A DNA stretch of 64,000 bases from Ophthalmolycus amberensis (Eukaryota > Chordata > Actinopteri > Perciformes > Zoarcidae), in the NCBI GenBank assembly GCA_024529925.1, contig JAFEUB010001412.1, forward strand, positions 975,501 to 1,039,500. The letters are read 5' to 3'. A program made the position numbers and the translations under genes. Of this stretch, positions 1 through 15,199 are shown one piece after another. A model generated the notes under the pieces. That model did not search any database. It was given only the letters and a program-made list of their open reading frames with translations, and had not been told where the DNA came from. Each line of letters opens with the position of its first letter. Position 1 is the stretch's first letter.

Positions 1-546
1 AGAGAGGCACACGAGTTTTTCCAGACGATGGGAAAAGACTTTCAAGCACACATGGAAAAAGTTTTATGTGTAAAAACAAACAGATTTAGAAGTAAAGACG
101 CACCAGGGAGATCATTTTTCGATACATCAATTACACCAGGCAGTTAGGCCTAATAATAATGATAATGATAATTTTTTATGGCCCCAAAAAATGTAAATGA
201 AGCCTATATAGCACCACAGTTAAAACAATATATTGTTATATATTGTTGTAACGTTGGAGCAAATAAACACATCGAATAATCTGTCTGACTCTGTGATAAC
301 AGCGAAAGTCTCACGTTGCTGTTTGGTGGTTTCGTATCAAGAATGTACCGCAAGAGTTACTATCATGTTCATTTCTTTATCTTTGTTTATTTCGTTAGCG
401 TTTTGTATCTAATGTAACGTAATAATTTAAACTACAATATTTGAGTGATGTTAACTTGGATATTATATGAAATATAATATATTTTTTAAATAAAATAAAA
501 AAACATCTCTCCCCCCACACACATTCTTTCTCTCTCTCTCACGAGC

Positions 547-596
<50 letters not shown>

Positions 597-1640
597 AATG
601 TCCACAAACCCCTGATTGTCTTTAAACAATGCGTCTGGGTGGGGTCTTAATGCGTAAAAACGCATGGACACAAATATTCTGTATTCCATGAAATCTTTTG
701 TCTACTGTTCAAATGTGTTCACAGGGAGAAACATGGTCAGAGATAAAACTGCGTTATAGGTCAAGCACTTTCCCAAAGAATCTCCCCCAAAATATGCAAG
801 CTTTACATTAAAAGGCTACTTTGCGCTGCCCTTAATTCCCTACCTAAACGGTTTTGCTCCGGGAGAAGAAATCTTCTCTAAAAACCCTTCAAGAAGAGAA
901 GGGCATTATTGCCCTAATCCTCTTACCCGCAGTCATTTTAAGACAGGGGTTTTTGGAGGCTGAGATGGCGTCTTGTCTTCCCTATCCCATCCCAAATCCT
1001 TGCAGGCCGGGGGAGAGTCTAAAGGCAGCGCCCTGGCATCTATTAGCCATCTCTCTAAGTCTCTCTCTCCGCAGTGGCATGGAGCAAAAAGCCGAAAAGC
1101 AAACAAACTTAAGATTGGTTGCTTTTTTCTCACAAAAACGAAGGATAGGCAATTGGATTCATGATTCAAGTGCATATACAAGCAGTTTGTAGTCGATTTG
1201 AAAAAACTAAAATATATAAAATAATATTATACACCTCATAGTTGTCATTGTTAGAAATGTGTTGACAAAGTGTTTTTCATTAGCTTATATTATAAAATCA
1301 TTTAGAAACACTTGCAGAACCAATTCCCATGTTTAAAGTTTGAGAGTATAACCTAGAAAATAATTCACAAAGTTGCGATTCGTAAAGAAATAAAATCAAT
1401 CCTACATCATATCGATCCCATATCAATAGGCCTATATATGTTTTGCAAAAACGGAGCCATTAAAAAGCGTCAATCTTCACATATACAGGGGATGTTTATC
1501 GATGTCAATAAAAAAAGATGTGGACAGACTCGGAGGGATTTAGCGGACATAATGTGCTTAAATTGATCATGTTTGAAAATAACACCAGAAGTCTGCCGCT
1601 GAACGATCCGCGATCGTATTTACTCGACTGACAGCACGGA
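1..1640. other. non-coding flank upstream of dmbx1
   Basis: No reading frame here looks like protein coding; the open frames are short and have no family resemblance. The stretch is mostly AT-rich, with a CA microsatellite at about 550-594 and a GC-richer block at about 850-1110. It probably holds distal dmbx1 regulatory DNA, but that is inference. Confidence 0.5.
550..594. repeat. CA microsatellite
   Basis: An uninterrupted run of about 22 CA dinucleotides. It creates a spurious Cys-Val repeat frame on the minus strand, which is not a gene. Confidence 0.95.
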
Positions 1641-1953
1641 GAGCCAATAGAAAGCCAGCATGACCCGCGCGAAGCGCTCCTTAAAATCCCTCCACGGGGC
1701 TCTCGCACCAGCAGATGGCGGCTTCCCACTTCTGCGCGAGACGGTAGAATTCACAACTAGCGCGAGCGGACGGACTTGTAGTGAAGCAACAAACTGGATG
1801 ACTTGTGTATCTCACTGTCGGACAAAAGGACGGGAGAAGTGGGCATTATCAGAAACAAACAGCACAAGGCAGCAGCAAGAGCAGAAGAGAAACCTGAAAG
1901 TTGAGGATTGTCTGCGTACGAAGTGACGGAGAAGAATACTGTCTCTACAAGAG
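1641..1953 (+). promoter_or_regulatory. dmbx1: probable dmbx1 promoter and non-coding first exon
   Basis: A CCAAT box lies at 1644-1648 and a weak TATA-like ttaaaat at about 1681. A GC-richer transcribed-looking stretch follows and ends in a good donor (AG|GTAAAC, exon end 1953). The first coding exon has an acceptor 16 bases before its ATG (exon start 5375), so a 5' UTR intron must exist, and this is the best upstream donor I see. Transcription start and exon extent are not directly visible. Confidence 0.45.
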
Positions 1954-4900
1954 GTAAACTACTTTTGTCTATCTCTTTATTCAGTTAAACGTCTTTTTCA
2001 CATGTTGCGTTAAAACCTGTTCAAAAATGCTTTAATGTTCATGTTGAACTATTTTGCATCTTTATCAGCCAGTCTCTGAAGTAAGTGTGTAAGTGTGTGT
2101 GTGTGTGTGTGTGTGTAAAAATACAGTAGCCTGTATCCAATAGAGATTTTTAAAGATTATTTTTTTTACTTCATTTCATTGGAGATGAAAGCAGTTCCGC
2201 TGGTGGAAATGTAGAAATATATGTATATAAATCTGGCATTTTAAAGTTTCACTACGCAACCCAAAATGTAACCTTGCGTGAAAACAATTCACAAAGGACA
2301 CACTGTTTATGATCCTCTTCTTTGGAGTTTACGAAAAAGAATCTGAATTACCCTAAAGTGCTACACATTTACAGAAGCACACCCAACGTACGATTTATTG
2401 AACCGGAAAGTCCGAATCTTTGAATATCTTTCCAACTCTACCAAGGAATGTAAGGGTTTTCTCCTTTTTCCTCAATTTGTTCCGGTTATGTATTGTATGC
2501 AGTCTTGTTACAGAATACATATAATGTCGTCCGTGACATTTGGATTTTAAAATGCTTTAACAGACAATTAAATATTAGATATCGAATACCTTTAAATTTT
2601 AATCAGGCTTCTGCATAGCAAACATCCTTCAGCTCAGAGCAAATCAAAGACACGTCCCTCGCCCTCTGACAGTTTACACTGTGACACAGCAAAGAGCAGA
2701 TTGTCAGGTCGACTCATGCCCCTGAGGGCTGTTAGCAAATAACATTTTTCCTAATTTGGTCGGATCAAAGAGTTGCACTGTACACGCCAATTTACATAAT
2801 GACGGTTTGATAATCGAAGCATTGCGCAGGGCTGCCAGGAGGGCCCAGTGCCTGGAGCAGAGAGAGGCTTATGAATGACAATAACAGCACTGACAGGCTC
2901 ACAGCGATGAGCTATTGTGCTGAATTTGATATGGGCGGTAGGATACAGACTATAACCAGAGGTGTAGTGGTAAATAGAAAAGGTTGGGAAAGCTTGTAAT
3001 CACGAGCAGCAAGCTTTAAGCTAAAAAAGTGTACTTGCGGGCCAAACAGCCTAAAACAATGTTGCCGAGATCGAGATGTTTTTATTTGCAGATTATGGCA
3101 TTTTGCAAAAAGTGAGATTAAAATCGATGGGAAACGTTTTAGTCCCTTAAACTTTCTAGTATTTCCATCTAGTATACAAATACAATTCTGTAGCTTTTGA
3201 GGAATGTTTGTGAAATATATGCTGCATTTATTTCCCGCATGTTGTGTGATTTCAGGTGTAATCCAATTTGCATGGACACCTTCACTTTCAGAGAAAACAG
3301 AAATGGAGAAAAACAATTGAGAACAGTCGTTGGAATAATACGAGAACGCGCACACACACTTGCCCACGCGGGCACGTAAGCGCACACGCGCAAACTCCAA
3401 CCCGGAGCTAACCACCCAGTCCCGCTGTACGTCCGTACGTGTCAGCGTTGATGATAAATGGAGGGCCTCGCAGTCGAAACCTATTTGCACTTCCATTAGA
3501 CGGGGAGCCAAATGGGGATCAACATGCATATTTTTACCCGCGGAGAGGCCATACATCTCAGCCAAAACGTTGCCCCGGGGCGATGGGATAAGAGGCCGCC
3601 AGAGAGGGGAATTGGAGGGAGGGCGGAGACGGGGAGGGGGGCCCATTCAACTCAAATACTTGGGGGAGTAAAGTAAATGTTTAGCGAAGCACCTTCTGTC
3701 CCGACGAATTAAACTATTCCCCACTGCCCTCTGATCACATTCATCAGCCGCCGCGGCCACTTAATAGGCTGGGAATGGGCACTGCGGGCATCACGCACAA
3801 GCGCACGCACACACACGCTCTCTCTCGCTCTCTCTCTCTCTCTCTGAAAAGATGAGAAATGGATAAAAAATAATGGCTTTTCCAAAAATGACCATGCACC
3901 CAGTCTTATAAAATACGTTTACAACTGCTTGATTTGCCTATACGAATACATTATTATAATTTCAAAAGTATTATTATTATCGATGGTATTAGTAGTAGCA
4001 TTAGTTATTATTAATGTATCATAATTTAGTGATTTAAACTGTAATTTAATGCTTAAAATTGACATTTGATTGAATGAATTATCAAGTAGTCAAAATATGT
4101 TCACTAATGAGGTTACATAAAATAGTATGACCATGGTCAAATTAACATCAATTAAGTTTGAAATTACAACGAATATCCTGCATATTTTCAGATAATGGAG
4201 CAAACCAAACGGTTCTTAAATATAAATATACTGACATTACAATTGTTGACATTTACTGTAGACCTACACGACGAATGTTAATTAGTCAAATTAAATGGGC
4301 TAAAACAAAAACGAAATTATGAAAATGATAACCTGGAAATTCAAAAGTATTGAGAGGCAGCCGGCCTAAACGTAAATTCAAGAACTTCAGCATTTCCCTG
4401 GATACCGTACCTGTCATATGGAGAAAGATTTATATCTTTTCCCTGTGGTCTCTCTGGTTATAATAACTGGTTGGGCCTCAGAGATATTCCCTCCTGTCAG
4501 CCTCCTCCGTACTAATACATATCTAATCGTGTCCTCAAGCGCTGCATCTATGAAAATCTCGGTCGTGGAGGAGAACTACAAAATAAAGTTTGGGGAATTG
4601 CTGCCATGTGAAAGACTCTGATATGGATGTTTTACTTGAAGGAATGGATCTGTAATATCAAAAGCTGCAAGTTTCTATCGACTTAAATATAAATGATAAA
4701 TAATATCAAATTAAACAACATGATTTGCAAAGTTTAGAGTTAAATGTTGCAGGAAAACTGAAAGTGAAGGGTTAGGGTCACTAACTGAACAGCACTTGAA
4801 TAGCATTTCCGTAATAATGGCCTATTCAAAAATAATCCTGCTATCCAGTTTCAGGTTCTGCCACCGAGACCCGAAACAAATCTCTTTATTTCATTTTCCA

Positions 4901-5374
4901 ACACATTTCATCAACGCCTTGATCTGTCAAAGCAACGTTTCCACTGGGGATTTGGCTTCTCCGGGATCACAGAGACGACGTGAATAAATTCACGACTAAG
5001 GCATCCGTCACGGTTCATTATGGGCACGAGCGATAATTACCCCAATTAAAAGTCTTTTGTATAATTAATGGATTGAACACAGCGATAATTTGATGTTAAT
5101 AGATAACACTTTTGTCTGAGTGCCCACATTAAAATCTATTGGCCCTCTAGCGCGAGGACCTGTCATTCGGGCTACAAAAAAAAGAAGAAAAAGCCCGTGT
5201 GTGTCACAGCCGCCTAAATATGTCATTTTGCTTCTCTTATCAAAACGGTGGGTTGGTTTGCGATCACATGTTCAGCGTGTCCATCAGCAGCCACGCGCCC
5301 TTAACAGCAACATGCTCTTGAGTGAACTCCCCTTCCTTCTATGTGAAAATCACAACCTCTCTTCATTTCCGCAG
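1954..5374 (+). other. dmbx1: putative dmbx1 5' UTR intron
   Basis: No coding sequence is visible. A GT microsatellite lies at about 2093-2116 and CT-rich DNA at about 3810-3845. Several mixed-composition blocks (about 2620-2930, 3400-3640, 4380-4620, 5000-5110) contrast with the AT-rich DNA around them. The block at 5000-5110 carries several TAATTA/ATTAAT cores, the kind bound by homeodomain proteins. They could be conserved non-coding elements, but conservation cannot be judged from one sequence. Confidence 0.4.
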
Positions 5375-5378
5375 GTAG

Positions 5379-7579
<2,201 letters not shown>

Positions 7580-7730
7580 GAATCAGATTGTATGGACGGC
7601 AGTGTAAGCTAGGCCAGAGCCTCGGCCTACACATCACCCCATCCCACTGCGTGTCTGTGATAGTTGTTTAGGAGTCGTATAGTGACCCCTTCGCGAGTAC
7701 ATGGGCACAGGACATGCAGAGATGTCCAAA

Positions 7731-7736
7731 AATAAA
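7731..7736 (+). terminator. dmbx1: candidate dmbx1 poly(A) signal
   Basis: AATAAA about 150 bp after the stop codon. Further AATAAA copies occur near 8105 and 8260, so a longer 3' UTR is possible. Confidence 0.4.
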
Positions 7737-10576
7737 ACATGCCATCATGCACTGGACCTACAGAACGACATTTAACAGCTTTTTAAAGCCGACACACACT
7801 TCAACAGCTGGTTTGACTCCTCTTAGCTTCAGTTGCAGCTCAAGGTCCAAAAGTATAACCCCGGGAAAAGAGAATCCATAAGATATAGAACAAAGCTAGA
7901 ACAATGAAATGGATCAAATTAATTTCCCAACTCAGAGGACAGTTAAAGTATTCCTGACTCTTATGATGTTTCAACATGCTGCACCTTCTTAACATCTAAA
8001 AACAATTAAAACAATAATCACTGAAAATGATTTACACAGCTGATGATGGATGCATGATGGATCGGTTTGAAAGACAATGCAAATAATGTTAACAAGAATA
8101 ATGTGAATAAATGAGGCACTTTTGAAGGAATTGGGCTGGTTGGCAGGAGAAAAAAAAACGTCTGTGCAACAAAGAGACCATTTCTGTCACAGGACCCCCT
8201 GACATTTCAATTAAGCAACATGGTTATGTACATAGCATGTACTACATAACAGCACATAAATAAAAAATAAACTTCAAGTCATGTTGTCCTCAACAGCATA
8301 ATTAAAAGTGACTAATTTACCAGTTTAATGGCCAGTGATATGTCACTTTGTACAGAAGGCTGGCTTGATAATGAGAAAATGATTTCAGTGACTAAATTCT
8401 CAAAGCCTTTAATTACATTTTGCCCCGGGCTGAGGGAGCTGGGGCAAATGCAATTATGAACATGCATACCATTTAAGACCACCGAAACAGCCAATTAAGG
8501 CAGCAACATGATTCACTTTACATGAGTTGATCAATTTCATTTGAAAACAAAATATGTGAAACAAATTTGGACGTTTGGATAAATGTCTGGACCCATATTT
8601 TGTCAGCATTTATTCTCGCCTTAATGTTCTCTTGGGGGAAACATGCAGCTTTTCACTGAAAGTCAGACTGGCTGATAGCACTTGATGACGAGAATCACAC
8701 ACGTCTCTGATGTTTTCTGTTAATGTGTTTTGGAAGCGAATGTCTTCATATGAAAAAAATGCACATTATTTTAATAATATGTAAAAAACAAAAAAAGTCT
8801 ATCTATTAATGTTTACTGGTAAGGTAATTGTAAAGTTCCTATTATGTTGTATAATTGATAACAGACTGTCTCAGATAAAATTCCTTTAGCTGTCAAAATG
8901 TAAGATTGTATTTGCTGAGCTCACCGGCAGCCCCTCCTCCCTTGGTTGTCTGTGTAACGATCCTGGGTTAATTCAAATTTTAAATGTGTTCAGTTTCTGC
9001 ACTTGCGAGAAAGAAACAATTGAGCAAATTTGGATTTCCGGTAATCTGTCAACTCCTGTCTGTTGCAATCCAGACAGAAAGTCAAAGAAAGTGAACAGAT
9101 TTCAGTGAATTGACCTGAGGCCTCTGTGTACTGCTGTCTTGACTCTATTTGAGTTCTGTTGTTGCTATTATTCTAATGATGCCCCCCCCCCCTCACTGTC
9201 TCTGTCAAACTACTTGGTCCAGTGATAGATAGATTTATAATGGTTGAGGAGAGAGTGAGTGGACCATCAGCAGTGTTGTTTCCTTTACCTCTCCCTAACA
9301 ATATAGACTTGAACTAGTGTTGTTGTAAAATAATCGCAAATAAAAACATTGCTTGGAGATCTTTATAATGAAGACTATCTGTGCTGCATATTTACACAGT
9401 GTGCGGGTGGTAATGGGCAAATACTGACATGGGTGGTGTGCTACAGATACATCTGAAATAAAATGTAAAAACAACAGCATGAATTTAGAAATAGAAGTAA
9501 CTATAAGCTTTAGGATCGTATGAGTAAAGAAGTACCCAAACTGTGAAACCTACTGCCCGAGTGCAGGAACAGATTTCTACTTTGGCAAACGTTAAGTATC
9601 CCTAAAAGCAAGTCAAATATGGTTCAGGTTTTATATCGCAGGTTACAAAATAGTATGAGTATGGGAGAAATGGTGATGGTGGGAGAAAAAATAACCAGCA
9701 AAGAGAAGCATCAAGACAAAACAGGGATAGGAAAAAGAGGGAAATTAGGAGACAAATAAAAAGAGAATACATGTTTGACATTTGCAGGGAGACAAAGTGT
9801 ACACGAGCAAAGACCAAAAGAAGTGTACGCGAGAGACCAAAAAAGAACAACGTAAACTGAAAAATAAAAGAGCCGCATGGAGACATAAGCCATCCCCAAT
9901 GAATAAGCAGGCCATTATCCTGAAGAATGACGGCCTGGGGCGGTGATTATGCTGCTATTATATCTTTAACAGCATGGTTTGTCAAAACGCACGGACCCCC
10001 ACCCCAACCTTGCTCCTATACACACTCAAACACACACTCAACACACTCAAACACACACTCTAACACGCAATCAGGCTTCTCACATTCAAAAACTGTGCCC
10101 TTGCTCTTCCCACGGTAAACTGTACGTTGCTGTGTCATGACATTGCTCTGCTGTTAATTGAATCAGCCTTCAACATATATTTCCCCCTTGGCGCGTGTAA
10201 ATAACAAATGCCCCTTTCCTGCTGCATTGAGCAATTTCTCAGACGGTTATGAACGACCACTATCCAACAAGCGGATAGAGAGAGGATAATGATCTCGCCA
10301 GATTAGCAGCGTTAATGTGGATGTAACACCTCACCCTAACCTTTTTGTGTTTTATTACACCACATACATGTGTGTCCTCAGCCAAGGGCATCCTGGTCGT
10401 GTGACTGATAAGATTGTGGTGCAGCAGAAGTGAATGTCCTTGTTATCCAGGCGGAGGAATCGGTTCAGGTACACGGCAGGATTTCCTCCCATGGGGCTCT
10501 GGAGCAGAGAAAATAACACAATTCTCTTGTTCCAAATGTTCTCTCCTTTCTTAACACCCAACCCCCAAACACCCAA

Positions 10577-10606
10577 CCCCCCCCCCCCCAAACACCCACC
10601 CACCCA

Positions 10607-10675
<69 letters not shown>
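10577..10675. repeat. poly-C plus CA microsatellite
   Basis: A C-rich run at about 10577-10589 and a CCCA-rich spacer, followed by about 30 uninterrupted CA units. Confidence 0.95.
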
Positions 10676-10678
<3 letters not shown>

Positions 10679-11150
10679 GGGGGTTGAACAGGGATTGCTA
10701 GATTGTACCGCTGCAGGGTCAAGTGTGTTGAGCCCTTGATGCTGGATCAGGTGCTTCCATCTCTAACACTCAGGGCTGTATATTCACCACTTTACTCCCA
10801 TAACCGCCTATTTATAGGCACACACGTATCTCCATCTACTTTCCTTTAAGCAAGTGATGACATGTGTGAGTGTGTGAGGTCTGAAAAGAATTTGCCCAAT
10901 AGTGGCAGCAATAGGAAGATATTAACCCAATACTTTAATCATGTCAGACAGTTCTACTTTCAGATTTTAGTTGTCCTATCTTCTCAAAAAATGATTTCAT
11001 AAAAGTATACATGTTAATATTGCAGAGTACACATTTGTGTTAGTGCCATAAAGACTGCAGAAAGTTTTTACATAAACAAGAAAGGTCTGCATCTGATTTA
11101 AATAGGCCCACCAGTTTGCTGTATCTCCTGCTTTGACTCGCTTTCTCTCT

Positions 11151-11158
11151 CACACACA

Positions 11159-11203
<45 letters not shown>
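11151..11203. repeat. CA microsatellite
   Basis: About 26 CA units with one T interruption near the 5' end. Confidence 0.95.
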
Positions 11204-11205
<2 letters not shown>

Positions 11206-13188
11206 CTGGAGCAAGTCCCCCACACAAAAATCACAGTGTACCATTCAATCAGTGCTTTTTTTCTCCCTCCTCTCCATGGTTCTCTTAAAGGTTTTAACCA
11301 TGGCGAGAATGAAAAGTGCCAGCATTAGAAAGCTCGGCCCATTGAGGAGGTGACAGGGTCTGCCAGAATATGATCCTAATCCTGTTTCCAGCATTCTTTT
11401 AGCCTACTGGCATTGCCATTTCACTGCATATTCTCTAAGCTGTCAGGTCCAGGGAAATCCCTCTAATAGTGCATTACCCAGATACACATCAAAGCCTTCC
11501 TGGAAACCACCAGCAGCAACTTAAGGGAGAGGGAAGCACAATACAATGAGGCTCACAGCTGCACATTTACATGCCAAAAAAAGAAGCAAAAACATGCTTG
11601 AGAACTTAATGCTTCAATAAATAAAACTCATACATGATGCTTGAGGGTGAAATGCAAACCTTTGTTTTTTGACCTTTTAAACTTTGACATTAATCGTAAT
11701 ATGTTTAGTAATGGATAGGGCAGGACACAGAGCAGCCGGTTATAAAGATAGAAACAACAAGAGGAGTTATATCAAGCGTCAGACAACAGGTGGCTAAACG
11801 GTGTATCCTCGGCCACCCTCCTTTAGTTCCACTTCATCTTCCATTTTCTTCTTGTCCTTTTTTTCTTAAACACTCTTACTGCCATCTCGCCCCTCCCTGG
11901 GTAATCTTCTTAGAGAGAAGAAAACCCCCATTCTCTCTCTTCTTAATCTGGCTGCAGCCTAAACCTACGGTTGCATTTCCAATGCGGGCTTCACTGAGCC
12001 AAACAGGAGTGCTCTCAGCCAGTTCATGGAGTACGGAGTCTATCGGGGAATGCTTAGATCACATATTGAGTTTTTGGCTCATATTCAAAGCTTGTTTAAA
12101 GTACCTTAAAGGACAGACTGAAGTTATGAGAGGGCACTTTGAGCTATTGACTGCGGCCAAAAGTGTGTAAATATCTCATGTGAGATCATCAAATGTTACA
12201 TAAAAGCAAGACTACAATATGTGATGCACTATATCTTCTCAGGCCCGTGTCCCCAGATTGTACTCCCCAGAACAGATTTGTTGTTAAAATTATAAAATAA
12301 AACACACAATCACACACTCGATAGGTAATATCATATCGATATGTAGCCATTCCTCCAAAATTATCAAAATGAAGTTTAAAAACGTACGTGGCTTTTGTGA
12401 GTACTCACAGCTGTCAAGCTAGTGGAAGACTCCGGTAACGAGGCAGAATACGCGCAGATAGACAGACAGGTAGACGAGCAAGTAGGTCGTCCGATCATTA
12501 GATTCAGGCTGAATGACGTCACAGATGTTGCATTTTTTTCTATTTTTTTGTCAGAGCATCTGATTCATTGATTGCTGTCGGGATGTAATATCAGTAAATA
12601 TAACAAAACACTTTTTGAAGAGCATTGACAACCCTTGCTTTGCTACAAAAATCATATAAAGATATATTATTGCAAAAAATAGTGCCCGCTGATTGATTTG
12701 CAACATTGTCCACAATTACTTCAAACAAAGATGTTAAAAAAAGATTGTTTCCTCAGTATGAATGCTACAGAAAAGTCTTTAGACAGTAAACTAATGATAT
12801 ATGATTGTGTAGCCAACCACATTATGAACAAAAGTACCTGAAGTGATCACGACAGACTGTAAATGTCCTCTAGAGTAAAGTATGAGATCCTGTAAGTCTG
12901 CAAATCTATTTGTGAGCTTCAATGTAAGGGTAGTAGATCTACTGCTTTAGTGCAGTTTCCTGAAAACAACTGAAGAGAATGAAGGTGAAGGGAAGACATC
13001 AACCCATGCATGTCACCTGCACCTCCTCAGTCTTTCAACATACTGCAACAGTTTCAGTTAAATGTCATTGAAATAATCCTTCCACTGAAAGACAACTGGA
13101 TGCCTGTAAAAGGTAAATAGAAATTCAAACTATAATCTGAAAAACAAAAAGAAGACTAGAGAGCATTTTCCATCTGCCCTGTGGCTGT

Positions 13189-13461
13189 CTACTCAGTGCA
13201 TCCATGACAAAGACCCCCCACCGGTGAAATCCCCTCTCCCACCGCCAACTGGGACACACGTCTGATCTTCACCTCTGGGCTGGAAAACACCACAGCAGGA
13301 CCAGCAGCACCTGTGTTAAATAGACAGACTACAACTGCCTCACAGAGGGTATCCGTAGTAAACAAAGACGCCTCAATATTCACCTCTACATTGGCTGTGC
13401 TGAGGCCACTAAACTGAATCCTTAATTTCAGTTGTGGCAGGTAATCAACCCATTCAGACAA
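13189..13461 (-). other. unassigned 90-aa open frame
   Basis: A minus-strand frame with a fairly even, protein-like composition (motifs such as LKLRIQFSGL and EAVVVCLFNT) and no low-complexity sequence, unlike most chance frames here. I recognise no family. No obvious acceptor or donor pair frames it. It may be a decayed piece of a transposable element or gene, or chance. Confidence 0.15.
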
Positions 13462-14303
13462 ACAAAAGATTAGTTTAGTTTATAGGTGAAAGTTCCAGTA
13501 GCTCTCCTGTGCTGCTGTCATTTAACAATGTACTGCAGGTGCTCAGTTTGAATATATGGAGATCATTACTAATGGGTCATTCATTCAGTAGACGCTTGTG
13601 TGGCATGATATGAATATATAACACTATTACAATGTTTTGCATGTGTATTACCAAAAAAAGCAATGTTGAAATTGTATTTGAAAACACAACAGCAGCATGT
13701 TTGTGTGGTTAAATCCATAATATTCATCTTTTTAATACACAGCATCTGTCTCCCTAACACAGGCTTACACACAGGCACACAAATGCACAGCGGTTCATTG
13801 GCTAATTCAATAATGAAGCAGACAGCCAGTCGAGTCTATAGACAGGCAGAATAGAGAGTAACTCATCTCTAACAGTCGGCCGTCTCCCGAGTGTTAAAAC
13901 ATGTAAATTTATGTAAGAGCCCACAGGAAACACATATTTACAATACGTTTAGGTAATCACAAGACGTGCGAAGAGGCATTCGAGGCCCTGGAGACGAAAG
14001 CAGTCAACACAAAAAGAGTTTTTATGTGTCATTAATTCCCTCTGCATTCCCAGATACATCCCCTTTTACCGCAGTAATACAGTAATCACTCACAATCGCA
14101 CCGAAAATTATCTGCACTCATCTGTGGAATAAAAAAAGCGGAGGGGCAAACCAGGGCGAGATGTCCCATTTTAGCTCTCTGCTGCCTCTTTAATGTTCAT
14201 CTGGGAGCCGCATGGCTGCCGTCCATCCCTGCACGGGGATGGGAGTCGGCTCCTGCACTTGGAGCAGCTTAATGACGGTGGGGTGTGGATGGTGGACTCC
14301 CTC

Positions 14304-14334
<31 letters not shown>

Positions 14335-15199
14335 TTTTCACGCTACATTGCCTGGCCAGGACAACATAAAGGGTCATCGGCGGTGTGATGGAAAAAGAGG
14401 CACCTCTCTGCTCACATTAGGCAGTGATAAGAGGAAACTCTGAGTGATGCCAATGCAAAACAGTCAATCCAGATTTAATAATGAAAGTTTTACAGATTCA
14501 GATGTGAGGAACCAAATGGTCAAAAAAAGTCATTCCCTGCGTGTTCATTATGCCCTCCTTCCATATACCCACATATCGCATTATTAGGCAAAGCCATCAA
14601 ACCTGATGAATAACCACGGCACAAGCCAACCCCATTTTCATTTGAGGCTTAAAGAGAGCAGGTAATTCTGATGGAAATGTGTGTTTGGGTAATGTGAACT
14701 CTAAGGATATGCAGTCTGGATCTCCTGTCAACATATAACCTTAAACAGACATATCCGTAGGGTCCCTAGTGGGCACAGGAGACTTTTAATCTTGAGCTAC
14801 TGTTGCCACCTACAGGTAAAAGAGTAAAACTACAATTAAAAAGAGACATTTCAAAGCTGGTTCACTCAGAAAAAAAAAAAAAAACTGTTGTCAAATCAGA
14901 GTTTTAGCTGACTCTAAAAAACAAGAATCCCATAAATTGAATTTGGCTTTTCTGTTGGTTGAGTGAAAAACTCTCCACAAAAAAACCTGCAGTTCAATGT
15001 GTACACAATAATGATGTCATGGTCCTTCAACTGTGTTTCTGTCACATTTAACCAACTATAGTCCAGTGCTTCAACAGTCCACCACCATGATGAAAAGTTC
15101 TCCTTCAACGGTGCTCCAACAGCCACAGTTTATACAGAAAGACGAGTCGAGAGGATCATCTCATTCGTCCACAAGCTTTTAGGCAAAGCGGTCGCCGGT

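Larger units (their letters stand above)
7580..15199. other. intergenic region between dmbx1 and nsun4
   Basis: No recognisable gene. It holds the probable 3' UTRs of two convergent genes, CA microsatellites (10611-10675, 11151-11203, 14304-14332) and a CA-rich minisatellite at about 10019-10062. Stretches of mixed composition without simple repeats (about 8380-8500, 9890-9990, 10110-10320, 11260-11560, 13860-14200) resemble conserved enhancers around developmental genes, which is inference only. In the human order a FAAH gene lies between DMBX1 and NSUN4; nothing like FAAH is visible here. Confidence 0.5.

Noticed and set aside
2912..3646. 244-aa minus-strand open frame in the dmbx1 5' intron
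   Set aside because: Long by chance standards, but its composition is irregular, it has no family resemblance or splice context, and it overlaps other equally open frames.
10355..10739. Long Cys-Val and Thr-His repeat frames over the CA/GT microsatellites
   Set aside because: They are translations of dinucleotide repeats and exist in several frames at once; no gene is supported. The same applies at 486-689, 11040-11234, 57868-58237 and 59801-60216.
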